This document shows, in pieces, positions 24,843 through 34,036 of a stretch of 64,000 bases of DNA. The notes beneath the pieces are model-generated. The model did no database searches. It worked only from the letters and a program-made list of their open reading frames with translations, and was not told the origin of the DNA. The stretch covers positions 1 to 64,000 of the forward strand of contig DATJIG010000074.1 of assembly GCA_035493495.1 (NCBI GenBank), read 5' to 3'. Position 1 is the stretch's first letter; each line of letters starts with the position of its first letter. This stretch comes from DATJIG01 sp035493495. GTDB lineage: Bacteria; Pseudomonadota; Alphaproteobacteria; SMXQ01. The position numbers and the translations under genes were made by a program.

Positions 24843-25871
24843 ATGAAGATGCGCACGTTTCTCGGAGCCGTCGTCGCGTCGCTGATCGCGTCGGCCGCGG
24901 TCCACGCCCAGTCCCCCGATGCCTTCTACAAAGGGAAGCGCGTCACGATCGAAGTTGGATCGGCGGCGGGATCGGGGTACGACGCTTATGCTCGCCTCGT
25001 AGCACGCCACATGACCAACCATCTGCCGGGTAATCCGTCGGTGGTGGTGCAGAACCTGCCGGGCGGCGGCGGCCTGACCTCGGCCAATCACCTCTACAAC
25101 GTGGTTGCGCGCGACGGCACGACCATTGGCAGCGTCCAGCGTGGCCTGCTGATCTCGCCGCTGATCATGCCGGACGGGGTCAAGTACGACGTGACGAAGT
25201 TCCGCTGGCTCGGCAGCACCAACGCCGAATCCGGCGTCGTGGCGGTCTGGCACACGGCGCCGTTCCAGACCATCTCCGACGTGATGCAGCACGAGATGGT
25301 GGTGGGAGGCTCGGGGCCTTACACCGACAGCGAGACGACGCCGCGCGCCTACAACCGGATCCTCGGGACAAAGTTCAAGATCGTCAGCGGCTATGAATCG
25401 ACGGCCCCGGTCCTGCTCGCGATGGAGCGTGGCGAGGTGCAGGGGATCGGCAACTCGTCGTGGTCGAACTGGACGACGACCTACGCGCACTACCTGAAGG
25501 ACAAGACCGTCCGGCTGCTGTTGCAGTCGGGACCGGACAAGAATCCCGATCTGCCCGACGTGCCGATGGCGATGTATCTGGCCAAGACCGAGGCCGACCG
25601 CCAGGCCCTCGATCTGCTGCTCGCGCCGAACAAGATCGGCCGCCCGTTCGTGGCACCGCCCGAGGTCCCGCAGGACCGCATCGCCGCCCTGCGCGCGGCA
25701 TTCGACGCCACGGTCGCCGATCCCACACTTCGCGCCGAAGCGAAGGCGCAGAACATGGACATCAGCCCGGTGACGGGCACGTACATCGAACAGACGGTCG
25801 CACGGCTGTACGCGCTGCCGGCCGCTGTCGTAAAGAGAGCCAGCGAGGCGATCCAGCCCGAACGCAAGTAG
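24843..25871 (+). CDS. Bug/TctC-family periplasmic receptor 2
   Basis: A 342-residue Bug protein, signal ending AAVHAQS. The first loop reads GSAAGSGYDAYARLVARH and the second NLPGGGGLTSANHLYN. GGGGAGAG precedes the ATG at 24843. It lies between SDR and amidohydrolase genes. Its first loop resembles that of the receptor at 38131 more than the others, suggesting a related ligand (visual comparison only). Confidence 0.88.
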   Translation: MKMRTFLGAVVASLIASAAVHAQSPDAFYKGKRVTIEVGSAAGSGYDAYARLVARHMTNHLPGNPSVVVQNLPGGGGLTSANHLYNVVARDGTTIGSVQRGLLISPLIMPDGVKYDVTKFRWLGSTNAESGVVAVWHTAPFQTISDVMQHEMVVGGSGPYTDSETTPRAYNRILGTKFKIVSGYESTAPVLLAMERGEVQGIGNSSWSNWTTTYAHYLKDKTVRLLLQSGPDKNPDLPDVPMAMYLAKTEADRQALDLLLAPNKIGRPFVAPPEVPQDRIAALRAAFDATVADPTLRAEAKAQNMDISPVTGTYIEQTVARLYALPAAVVKRASEAIQPERK

Positions 25872-25901
25872 CGGAAGCCTTTGAAAAGGACGGGAAGCAC
25901 G

Positions 25902-26972
25902 ATGGATTACCGCAAGTACCGGCCAGTCGATTGCGATGGCCACGTCATCGAGTCGATCGACGACATGAAGCCCTATATGGACGATGTGGTCCGGTATCAG
26001 GCCAATCGCCCCGCGCTCCACCACCACAATGTGTTTCCCAATCTCGATGGCGCGCATTTCGCGATCCGGCGCGATCCTCAGTTCCGCGCCAATCGGGTGA
26101 ATGCGTCGAATGCCCGCGCCGGCTCGCCGGAGGACTGGACGGCCTTCCTCGACAAAACCGGGGTCGAGAGCTCGGTCCTGTTCCCGTCGGAAGGCCTCGC
26201 CATCGGCATGTTGACGGGGCCCGACTACGCCACGCGCCTGAGCCGGGCCTACAACGATTACGTGCACGACAAGTTCGCGCGCCCGAACCCGGCCCTCAAG
26301 CCGATCGCGCTGATTCCGATGCAGGATCCCGACAGCGCCGTCTGCGAGCTCACCCATGCGGTGAAGGACCTCGGCATGGTCGGCGCGATGCTGCCGTCGG
26401 TCGGGCTGCCGCTTCACCTCGGGCACGCCTTCTACGATCCGGTCTATCGCACCGCGGCCGACCTCGGCTGCGTGCTGTGCATTCACGGAGGCTCGTCGCG
26501 CGGGATCGGCTTCGACAGCTTCACCAATTACCCGGCGCGCCACGCCCTTCATCACACGCTGCCGCTCGCGACCGCGCTCGTCGCGCTGATCTATCACGGC
26601 ACGATGGATCGTTTCCCGAGCCTCAAGTTCGGGTTCATGGAGGGCGGCTGTGGCTGGCTTGCGTTCCTGCTCGACCGCATGCACCGCGACAAGAGCTACT
26701 ACGACAAGATCGATCTGCCGAAGAAGACGCCCGAGGACTATCTCGGCGACGGCCGCATTCTGGTCGGATGCGAGGGATCCGAGGAGACGCTGGCGCACGT
26801 CGCAGGGCGCATCGGCGCCGAGGCGTTCGCCTATGCCTCCGACTACCCCCACGAAGTCGATCTGCCGCACGCCATCCATGAGATCGAGGAGGTCGCCGAG
26901 CGCAACGATCTCTCCGAGGCCGACAAGTCGAAGGTGCTGCGCGAGAACGCCCGCGCCTTCTTCGGCATCTAG
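25902..26972 (+). CDS. Amidohydrolase_2-family protein
   Basis: A 356-residue PF04909 TIM-barrel protein with an N-terminal DCDGHVIE, the variant of the D-x-H-x-H motif seen in this branch. Later active-site segments are CIHGGSSRG, the FGFMEGGCGWL strand and YASDYPHEVD. Family members are metal-dependent hydrolases or non-oxidative decarboxylases. AAAAGGACGGGAAG precedes the ATG. It ends seven bases before the convergent Bug gene. Unlike the protein at 758 it has the E-D-P/H-E-D C-terminal motif typical of this subfamily. Confidence 0.85.
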   Translation: MDYRKYRPVDCDGHVIESIDDMKPYMDDVVRYQANRPALHHHNVFPNLDGAHFAIRRDPQFRANRVNASNARAGSPEDWTAFLDKTGVESSVLFPSEGLAIGMLTGPDYATRLSRAYNDYVHDKFARPNPALKPIALIPMQDPDSAVCELTHAVKDLGMVGAMLPSVGLPLHLGHAFYDPVYRTAADLGCVLCIHGGSSRGIGFDSFTNYPARHALHHTLPLATALVALIYHGTMDRFPSLKFGFMEGGCGWLAFLLDRMHRDKSYYDKIDLPKKTPEDYLGDGRILVGCEGSEETLAHVAGRIGAEAFAYASDYPHEVDLPHAIHEIEEVAERNDLSEADKSKVLRENARAFFGI

Positions 26973-26979
26973 CGGAGAA

Positions 26980-27999
26980 TCAGCCCTTCGTCATCGCGCT
27001 GACCTTGGCGATCGCCTCGGGCGACGCCGAGTAGAAGCGCTTGAGCAGCGCGAGCGCGTCCTCGCCGGACATCACGTTGCTGACCTCGAGGCCGGCCTTT
27101 TGGATTTCCCCCAGGAAATCGGGGTCCTTGGCGCTGGACACAAAGGCGTCGCGCAGTGCCTTGGCGCGATCGGCCGGAATATCCGGCGGCGCGATGTAGG
27201 GGCGCCCGAGCGCGCCCGGGGCGACCGCGAGATCGAGCGCTTCGCGATCGATCTTGTCTTTGACGAACTCAGAGGCGAGCGGGACGTCGGGCAGGTCGGA
27301 CGCCTTGTCCAGCGCGATCTGCACGATGACTCGCACCTGCTTGTCCTTGATCAGGTTGCCGCGCGCGCGAACCGTCGACCACACCGAGAAGAACCCTTCG
27401 ACCTCGCCACGCTCGAGCGCAAGGAAGGATTCGTTCGAGCCGGGATATCCGGTGACGATCTTGATTTTGGTCCCGAGAAGGTTGTTCAGAACGCGATAGT
27501 TGAATGCCGTCGCAGAACCGCCGTCGGTCGCCGCCGCGGGAATGTCGCGCGCTTTGAGATCGGCGACGGTCTTCACCGGCGACGTGTGCCAGACGAAGAA
27601 TGTCCCGATCTCGCTGTTCGCGTTGCCGATCCAGGTGAACTTCGTGGCGTCGTAGCGGGCGGCCTTTTCACCGAACAGCGGCTGAAAGGCGACGCCCTGG
27701 AGCTCGGCGGCGAACACGCTGCCGTCCTTGGGGGCGACGCTGTAGAGATTGTTGGCGGCGGAAATTCCGCCTGCGCCTGGGACGTTCTTGACCACGATCG
27801 AGGGGTTACCCGGCAGGAAGCGGGGCATGTGGCGCGCGAAGATCCGGGCCATGACGTCGTAGCCGCCGCCCGGTGTGGTCGCGACCACGAGATCGATGTG
27901 GCGGTTCTTGTAGAACTCGGCCGCAGGCTGCGCCGATGCGGCCTGCGACAGAACGATCGCCGATAACGCCGTCAACCCAATGAAGAAGGAACGCGCCAT
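26980..27999 (-). CDS. Bug/TctC-family periplasmic receptor 3
   Basis: A 339-residue Bug protein on the minus strand, signal ending AASAQPA. Loops: TTPGGGYDVMARIFARH and NVPGAGGISAANNLYS. It lies just downstream of the LysR gene in the same orientation (89-base gap), so it could be part of the same transcript, and it converges with the amidohydrolase gene. A GGGGGCTGC stretch precedes the ATG at 27999. Confidence 0.88.
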   Translation of the reverse strand: MARSFFIGLTALSAIVLSQAASAQPAAEFYKNRHIDLVVATTPGGGYDVMARIFARHMPRFLPGNPSIVVKNVPGAGGISAANNLYSVAPKDGSVFAAELQGVAFQPLFGEKAARYDATKFTWIGNANSEIGTFFVWHTSPVKTVADLKARDIPAAATDGGSATAFNYRVLNNLLGTKIKIVTGYPGSNESFLALERGEVEGFFSVWSTVRARGNLIKDKQVRVIVQIALDKASDLPDVPLASEFVKDKIDREALDLAVAPGALGRPYIAPPDIPADRAKALRDAFVSSAKDPDFLGEIQKAGLEVSNVMSGEDALALLKRFYSASPEAIAKVSAMTKG

Positions 28000-28088
28000 G
28001 GTGCAGCCCCCGCAGTTTTGTTTTGCGGAATACTAGCACGGGCGTCCGGGGGCACGAGTGTGAACCGCGGCTGGCGCGACGTGAGTAG

Positions 28089-29003
28089 TTATTCGCGTGC
28101 GGCGAGCGCTCCGCGCCCCTTCAGAGAGCGCGAGAGGAAATCGATGAAAAGCCGCACGCGGCGCGGTTGATAACGGTCCTTCTGATAGAGCGCATACAGG
28201 GTGCGTTCGCTGAGGCGGTAGCCTTCGAGCAACCGCACCATCCGCCCGGAGGCGAGGTCGTCGTCGACGATGTACGCGCCGACCAGACCGATCCCCAGGC
28301 CGGCGAGCACGGCATGGCGGATCACGGCATTGCTGCTGGACCGGAAGGACCCCGACACGTCGATCGTCTCGCGCCCGCGCGGACCGGTGAACTCCCAGCG
28401 GTTACTGGCTTCGCCGTTCGGCATCAGACAATTGTGCGCGCTGAGATCGGTGGGGACCTTCGGCATCCCGTGGCTGTCGACGTACGCCGGGGTGGCGACG
28501 ATGATCCGCGGCAGAGCGGCGAGAGGCCTGGCCACCAGTGAGGCGATGTTCACCTGCTGCGGCCGGATCGCCACGTCGAAGCCGCGCGAGATCAGATCGT
28601 GCTCGTCGCTCCCAAGCTCGCGCAGCGCGAGGTAGGGGCGAATGCCCGGATAGTCGGTGCAGAAACGCGCGAGCAGGGGAGCCAGCACCGTCTCTCCGAA
28701 GGTGCGCGACGAGAGCACGCGGAGTTCGCCCTTGACGTCGCGCCGACGGGACATCAGGCGCTCTTCGATCACGCGCACGTCGGCGAGCACGGCGGCGCAG
28801 CTCCGGTAGTACTCGACTCCCGCCGCGGTGGTTCCGATGCGCTGAGTGGTCCGGGTCAACAGCTTCACGTTCAGCAGGCCCTCGAGCTCGAGGATGCGCT
28901 TGCTGACCATCGCCCGGGTGACGCCGAGCTCCTTCGCTGCCGGCGTGTAGCCGTTCAGGCGAACGACCGACTCGAAGGTTTCCATCAGCTTGTAGCGATC
29001 CAT
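28089..29003 (-). CDS. LysR-family transcriptional regulator
   Basis: A 304-residue LysR protein with the helix-turn-helix YTPAAKELGVTRAMVSKRI and a complete co-inducer domain. It is divergent from the hyuA-like gene, and its start at 29003 is 15 bases from a perfect 23-bp palindrome, a likely binding site. It resembles the LysR protein at 21036 in layout but is clearly a different paralogue. Probably controls the HyuA/HyuB block. Confidence 0.9.
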   Translation of the reverse strand: MDRYKLMETFESVVRLNGYTPAAKELGVTRAMVSKRILELEGLLNVKLLTRTTQRIGTTAAGVEYYRSCAAVLADVRVIEERLMSRRRDVKGELRVLSSRTFGETVLAPLLARFCTDYPGIRPYLALRELGSDEHDLISRGFDVAIRPQQVNIASLVARPLAALPRIIVATPAYVDSHGMPKVPTDLSAHNCLMPNGEASNRWEFTGPRGRETIDVSGSFRSSSNAVIRHAVLAGLGIGLVGAYIVDDDLASGRMVRLLEGYRLSERTLYALYQKDRYQPRRVRLFIDFLSRSLKGRGALAARE

Positions 29004-29017
29004 GGCATGTCCCGGCG

Positions 29018-29040
29018 CTTGTCAACCGTGGGTTGACAAG
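29018..29040. promoter_or_regulatory. Perfect 10-3-10 palindrome with TTGACA on both strands
   Basis: CTTGTCAACC, GTG, GGTTGACAAG: a perfect inverted repeat between the LysR and hyuA-like genes. Each arm contains a consensus -35 hexamer TTGACA, one per strand, so occupancy would cover both divergent promoters. No strong -10 is evident at 17 bases on the plus strand. Confidence 0.65.
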
Positions 29041-29144
29041 ATTAATCGCTCTTAAGCCTTGCGGGAAGCGCCATTGAGCCAAGAATGCGAGGAAAGCGAG
29101 CCGTCGCACCGACGTTCAGGCGAAGCGGCAGGATGGGAGTCCGC

Positions 29145-31292
29145 ATGTCAGGCAGTTACGTCGTTGGAGTCGACATCGGCGGCACCTTCACCGACTGCGT
29201 TGTCGCCGATGATCAGGGCCGCATGACATTCGGCAAGGCGTCGTCCACGCCGCCCGAGTTCGCGGTGGGGGTCGTGGACGCGGTGAAGGACGCGGCGCGT
29301 AACGTCGGCGTCGGGCTGGACGCGCTCCTCGGTGCGACCCGGCTGTTCTATCACGCGTGCACCATCGGCGATAACACGCTCATCACCCGCTCCGGAGCGG
29401 CCACCGGTTTGATCGCCACCAAGGGCTTCGGCGACGCCATGCTGATGATGCGTGGCGGCATCACCGCGGGCCTGCCGGACGCCGAGGCGAATCACTCCTC
29501 CGCCCTGACGAAACCCGAACCGTTCGTGCCGAAGCGCCTGATCGCCGAGGTTGACGAGCGTATCGATTTCGAGGGCGAGGTTCTCGTCTCTCTCAAGCCC
29601 GAGGATGTCTCGGCCGCGGTTCGGAAGGTCGTCGACCGTGGCGCCGAATCCGTCGCCGTCGCCCTGCTGTGGTCGATCTCGAACAATGCCCACGAACGCT
29701 TCATCGGCGATCACATCCGGGCCGAGTTCCCGAATCTGTTCGTCAGCCTGTCGAGCGATGCTGCGTCGTTCCAGGGGGAATACGAACGCACCGCGACGAC
29801 CGTCTTCAACGCCTACATCGGCCCCAAGATCGGGACTTACCTGCATAACCTTCGCGATCTCCTCCGCCAGAACGGACTGACTCGCGAGCCGCTGATCATG
29901 CAGGCCTACGGCGGGGTTCTGGACATCGATTCCACGGTACGCACGGCGGTCGGCACGATCGAGTCGGGCCCGGCCTCGGGGGTCGTGGCCTGCCAGTTCA
30001 CCGGCAAGCTCGCGGGCATTCCCGACATCGTCGCCGCCGATATGGGTGGGACCACCTTCAAGGTCGGCGTGATCCGCGGCGGCGCGATCGAGCGCGACTA
30101 TCATCCGACGTTCCTGCGCCATCGCCTGCTGTCGCCCAAGATCTGGGTCGAATCGATCGGCGCCGGCGGCGGTTCGATCGCTTGGATCGAGCCGGACACC
30201 GGGCTCCTCAAAGTCGGTCCGCGCGGTGCCGGGGCTCGTCCGGGGCCGGTCTGCTACCGCCGTGGCGGGACCGAACCGACGGTGACCGACGCCAGCCTGA
30301 TCCTCGGCTTCCTTAATCCCGAGTATTTCCTCGGCGGTCAGATCGACCTCGACATCGAGGGCGCCAGGAACGCGATTCAGGAAAAGATTGCCGGGCCGCT
30401 CGGCATGACGGTGACCGAGGCGGCGAATGCGATCCACCGCATCGTCAACGCCCAGATGGCCGATCTCATCCGCAACGCCACCATCCAGCGCGGCCACGAT
30501 CCGCGCGGCGACACGCTGTTTGCGTTCGGCGGCGCGTGCCCGGCCCATGCCAGTCGCTTCGCCGCGGAACTCGGGATGAAGCATGTCGTGGTTCCGGCGA
30601 CGGCATCGGTGCACAGTGCCGTCGGCCTGGTCGCCTCCGACGTCGTCTACGAGGACGGCCTGTCGGAGCGGGTGCAGGTGCCGGCGGAGCCGTCGCGCAT
30701 CAACGCAGTCTTCGCGCCTTTGGTGGCGAAGATCCGCGCCAACCTGCACAAGGCCGGCTTCAGCGAGCGCGACATCACGCTCAGGCGCAGTGTCGACATG
30801 CGCTACCGCTACCAGGTCCACGAGCTCAACGTCCCGCTCGATCCGGGCTTCCACAATCTCACCGATCAGGATCTCGAGAAGCTCTACGCCCGCTTCGATG
30901 CGCTTTATGAGGAGGCGTACGGCAAGGGTGCCGCGTACCGTGCGGCGGGCAAGGAGATCGTCAGCTTCCGCGTCACCGGGGCGGGGCTCCTGCCGAAGCC
31001 GGCGATGCTTCCGGAGGCGCTCGGTGGCAAGGACGCCGCGCCCGCGCGCAAGGGCGAGCGACCGGTTTACTTTCAGGAGTTCGGGCGCTTCGTCCCCACG
31101 GCACTCTACGACGTCGGCGCGATGCGGCCCGGGATGGAAATCAATGAGCCGGCGATCATCGAAACGCCCATCACCACCATCGTCGTCAATCCGGGCGACC
31201 GCGCCACACTCGACGAGTTCGGCAATGTCCGGATCGCTGTCGCCGGCGCCGCGGTCGTTCGCAGGGAGGTGATCGATGCCGCCACGGTCTGA
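29145..31292 (+). CDS. HyuA-family ATP-dependent subunit (hydantoinase/acetone carboxylase type)
   Basis: A 715-residue HyuA-type protein with an ASKHA ATPase fold: phosphate-1 GVDIGGTFTDCVV, phosphate-2 ADMGGTTFKVG and adenosine-region GGACPAHA. HyuA proteins use ATP to activate cyclic amides (5-oxoproline, hydantoins) or, in acetone and acetophenone carboxylases, ketones. GGGAG precedes the ATG at 29145; the open frame to 29085 has none. The next gene, hyuB-like, overlaps it by 17 bases. The gamma-like gene that follows favours the carboxylase branch over hydantoinase (inference). Confidence 0.88.
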   Translation: MSGSYVVGVDIGGTFTDCVVADDQGRMTFGKASSTPPEFAVGVVDAVKDAARNVGVGLDALLGATRLFYHACTIGDNTLITRSGAATGLIATKGFGDAMLMMRGGITAGLPDAEANHSSALTKPEPFVPKRLIAEVDERIDFEGEVLVSLKPEDVSAAVRKVVDRGAESVAVALLWSISNNAHERFIGDHIRAEFPNLFVSLSSDAASFQGEYERTATTVFNAYIGPKIGTYLHNLRDLLRQNGLTREPLIMQAYGGVLDIDSTVRTAVGTIESGPASGVVACQFTGKLAGIPDIVAADMGGTTFKVGVIRGGAIERDYHPTFLRHRLLSPKIWVESIGAGGGSIAWIEPDTGLLKVGPRGAGARPGPVCYRRGGTEPTVTDASLILGFLNPEYFLGGQIDLDIEGARNAIQEKIAGPLGMTVTEAANAIHRIVNAQMADLIRNATIQRGHDPRGDTLFAFGGACPAHASRFAAELGMKHVVVPATASVHSAVGLVASDVVYEDGLSERVQVPAEPSRINAVFAPLVAKIRANLHKAGFSERDITLRRSVDMRYRYQVHELNVPLDPGFHNLTDQDLEKLYARFDALYEEAYGKGAAYRAAGKEIVSFRVTGAGLLPKPAMLPEALGGKDAAPARKGERPVYFQEFGRFVPTALYDVGAMRPGMEINEPAIIETPITTIVVNPGDRATLDEFGNVRIAVAGAAVVRREVIDAATV

Positions 31293-33144
31293 CGTATCCA
31301 ACCTTCCCGGCGCTCCGGTCGGCACGGTCGATCCCGTCACCTTCGAGATCCTGTCGCACCGCCTGCAGCGCATCGCCAAGGAGATGGGCTCGACCATCGA
31401 GCGCGTCGGCGGCACGGTGAACACCACGCAGCTCCATGACTACATGGCGTCGCTGTACCGCGCGAACGGCGAAATCCTAGCTACCGGCGAATCGGCGCCG
31501 TGGCACGTCGCCTGCGGCGGCTTCACCGTCAAATGCATCATGGAGCGCTTCGCCAAGTACGACGGCGTCAACGAGAGCGACGCGTTCTTCCTCAACGATC
31601 CGTATGTCTCGGCGATCCATCAGTCGGACGTCTACATCGTCTCGCCGATCCACTTCGAAGGCCGTCTCGTCGGCTGGAGTGCGTCGTTCGTCCACGTGAT
31701 GGACATCGGTGCGCTGTCGCCGGGCGGGAACTCGCCGGACGCGAAGGAGATCTGCCAGGAAGGACTTCGCGTTCCCGGAATCAAGCTGGTCGACCGCGGC
31801 GTGCTGCGCAAGGACGTGTTCGACACCCTGATCAACATGACGCGGCGCCCCGACATGGTGGCGCTCGACATCAACTGCCAGCTCGCGGGGCATACGGTCG
31901 CCCGCAGCCGGATGCAGGAGCTGTATGCCGCCTATGGCGCCGAGCTGATCGACGCGGTCACCCAGCAGATGATCGATTACTCCGAGGCCGCGCTGCGCAA
32001 GCGGCTCGAGCAGATTCCCGACGGCGAGTGGAGCGACAGCGCGACCATCGAATCGCGGCGGCAGACCTGGACGGTCCGGCTCAAACTCAAGAAGACCGGC
32101 AGCAATCTCGAGTTTGACTTCGCCGGCACCGATCCGCAGGCGAGCACCGGCGTCAACCTGCCGTATCACGCGACGTTCGGTGCCTGCTTCGAGGGGATCG
32201 CCGAGACCCTGGCCTTCGATCTGCCGCGCAACCACGGCCTGTTCCGGCCGATAACGGCCGTCGCTCCCGAGGGTAGCTTGATGAATCCGCGCTACCCGGC
32301 ACCAGTCTCGATGAGCACGACGTCGGGGGGCGCCACCGCGAAGTTCCTCGTCGTCTCGGTGCTCAACGGGCTCCTGTCCGGCAGCGACGAGTGGCGAAAG
32401 GAAGTGATGGTGCGCATCTGGGGTGGGCGGCGGCTGCGCACGTCGGGAATCAACCAGCAGGGTGCGTTCTATTCGACCAGCCTCGCGATGTCGCCGCTCA
32501 GCGGCAGCGGCGCGCGGGCGACCATGGACGGTGTCGAGACCTCGAAGCTCGACTTCATGACGTGCGCGAACGTCGAGTGGCTCGAGATGAACTGCCCGAT
32601 GCTCTTCCTGTTCCGCCGCCACGCAACGGACCGGCAGGGCGCCGGCCGGTTTCGCGGCGGCACCGGCGCGGAGATGGCGTTCACCGTGCACAAGGCGCCG
32701 GAAGGCAAGATCAATGGCGTCGCCTATGGCGTCGCTGGTCTCACCAACGGCGGCAAGGGGATTTTCGGCGGTTACCCCGGCGCGCCGAGCGTGGTCGAGC
32801 TCCACCAGGGAACGAGCTTGAGCGAGTCGCTCGAGGCCAACACGATGCCGGGAACGATGGACGAGCTCGGGGGGACGCGCAGCGTGCTTCCCTACACCGA
32901 CTTCGAGATCAAAGCCGACGACGTGCTCTACTACACGCTCGGGATGGGTGGCGGCTACGGTTCGCCGCTCGACCGCGATCCGGAGATGGTGCGCCGCGAC
33001 GTCGAGGACGAACTGGTGTCGGCCGAGGCGGCCTTCGATGTGTACGGCGTCGTGATCGACGCCGCGACCCTGCGCATGAACGTGGAGGGGACCGAGCGCG
33101 AGCGCGCCCGACGTCGGCTCGAAAATCTCAAGGAGGCGTCGTGA
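31276..33144 (+). CDS. HyuB-family catalytic subunit (hydantoinase/acetone carboxylase type)
   Basis: A 622-residue HyuB-type protein. Family motifs: DPVTFEILSHRLQRIAKEMG at the N-terminus, FLNDPYVSAIHQSD, and the HxxD/G-rich GMGGGYGSPLDRDPEMV at the C-terminus. HyuB partners HyuA in ATP-driven hydrolysis or carboxylation. GGGAGG precedes the ATG, which lies within the end of the hyuA-like gene. Its stop overlaps the GTG of the next gene, so all three are translationally coupled. Confidence 0.88.
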   Translation: MPPRSDVSNLPGAPVGTVDPVTFEILSHRLQRIAKEMGSTIERVGGTVNTTQLHDYMASLYRANGEILATGESAPWHVACGGFTVKCIMERFAKYDGVNESDAFFLNDPYVSAIHQSDVYIVSPIHFEGRLVGWSASFVHVMDIGALSPGGNSPDAKEICQEGLRVPGIKLVDRGVLRKDVFDTLINMTRRPDMVALDINCQLAGHTVARSRMQELYAAYGAELIDAVTQQMIDYSEAALRKRLEQIPDGEWSDSATIESRRQTWTVRLKLKKTGSNLEFDFAGTDPQASTGVNLPYHATFGACFEGIAETLAFDLPRNHGLFRPITAVAPEGSLMNPRYPAPVSMSTTSGGATAKFLVVSVLNGLLSGSDEWRKEVMVRIWGGRRLRTSGINQQGAFYSTSLAMSPLSGSGARATMDGVETSKLDFMTCANVEWLEMNCPMLFLFRRHATDRQGAGRFRGGTGAEMAFTVHKAPEGKINGVAYGVAGLTNGGKGIFGGYPGAPSVVELHQGTSLSESLEANTMPGTMDELGGTRSVLPYTDFEIKADDVLYYTLGMGGGYGSPLDRDPEMVRRDVEDELVSAEAAFDVYGVVIDAATLRMNVEGTERERARRRLENLKEAS

Positions 33145-33974
33145 ACAGGCCCTTCCGCGAAAACCTCGAGCTTGCCGATCATCGCGGCGCGACATGGGTC
33201 CGGTGCAGCCGCTGCGGCTATGCGATCGCGCCCTCCGACGAGGACTGGCGCGAGCATTGCACGGTGAAGCGCCTGCCGCCGAGCAACATGGGCCCGCATC
33301 GAGAGCTGCTCGAGGGGCGCCTCGTGCTCGAGGAGCGGTATTGCCCCGGTTGCGGCGTGACCGTCGATGCCGATGTGGTCGACGATGCGACATCGGGTAT
33401 GGCGGGCAAGAGCAGTCGACCGGCCAAACGCAAAGGCAACAAGAGTACCGCGCCGGTGCCGGTCACCCTGCGCGCCAGCGAGACCGCAGTGATCGTTCTC
33501 GACTTGCATGTCAAATGCGTCGAGCCGACCCATGCAGGCTATTCGCTCATCCAGACTGTGCCAAAATTCCTCGCGCGGGCGCGGGATGCCGGCGCACATG
33601 TGATTTTCATCGTGCCGGCCTGGGATAAAGGGTCTCCGGAAGATCAAATCGCAGGGCAGATGGGGCGGCACGGAGATGAGCCGGTGCTCTATCCGCACGC
33701 CTACGACAAGTTCGCGAATGGCGAACTGCAGGCACTGCTGCAGAAGTGGGGGACGAAGACTCTCGTTTTTGTCGGAGGATCGGCCAACTTCTCGATGCTC
33801 CACACCGCAACGACCGCAGCGCGGTTGCACAATTATTCAGTCGTGGTGCCGGTCGACGGCATCTATGCGCATTCCGATTATGAAATGGATTACGCGCTTT
33901 ATCACCTCACGGTGGTACCGCGTCTGCAGGACAAAATTCATTTCGCCAATCTTACGGGAATCGATTTTGCCTGA
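33141..33974 (+). CDS. Fusion: acetone-carboxylase-gamma-like zinc domain + degenerate isochorismatase-like domain
   Basis: A 277-residue fusion. Residues 1-80 resemble the small zinc subunit (AcxC/ApcC type) that follows HyuA/HyuB genes: Cys22-x-x-Cys25 and Cys68-x-x-Cys71. A basic, low-complexity linker (about 86-112) follows. Residues 113-277 have the isochorismatase-like cysteine-hydrolase fold: Asp121 (VIVLDL) and Lys190 (AYDKFANGEL) of the triad are kept, but the nucleophile Cys is Ser218 (GGSANFSMLHTATT). So the second half is probably a binding or allosteric module, or uses Ser. AAGGAGG precedes the GTG at 33141. G+C falls within this gene, from the hydrolase half onward. Confidence 0.78.
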   Translation: MNRPFRENLELADHRGATWVRCSRCGYAIAPSDEDWREHCTVKRLPPSNMGPHRELLEGRLVLEERYCPGCGVTVDADVVDDATSGMAGKSSRPAKRKGNKSTAPVPVTLRASETAVIVLDLHVKCVEPTHAGYSLIQTVPKFLARARDAGAHVIFIVPAWDKGSPEDQIAGQMGRHGDEPVLYPHAYDKFANGELQALLQKWGTKTLVFVGGSANFSMLHTATTAARLHNYSVVVPVDGIYAHSDYEMDYALYHLTVVPRLQDKIHFANLTGIDFA

Positions 33975-33987
33975 TGCAGGTGCTTGA

Positions 33988-34012
33988 CCGCAGGCTTGGG
34001 GAAAGCCTGCGG
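33988..34012 (+). terminator. Strong intercistronic hairpin
   Basis: CCGCAGGCTT, loop GGGGA, AAGCCTGCGG: a perfect 10-bp stem between the fusion gene stop (33974) and the Bug gene ATG (34037). No U-run follows, so it may attenuate or stabilise transcripts and need not end them. Confidence 0.5.
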
Positions 34013-34036
34013 GATTGGGCAAAAGGGAGGAAGAAC

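Noticed and set aside
24450..26879. 809-codon minus-strand open frame
   Set aside because: Spans the SDR, Bug and amidohydrolase genes in antisense; no motif support.
29148..31427. 759-codon open frame on the minus strand
   Set aside because: It mirrors the HyuA gene, has no ribosome-binding site or recognisable domain, and reads as Arg/Asp/Ala-rich shadow sequence typical of high-GC DNA.
33141..33974. Active isochorismatase (RutB-like) call
   Set aside because: Nucleophile Cys is replaced by Ser218, so hydrolase activity is not supported although the fold is.
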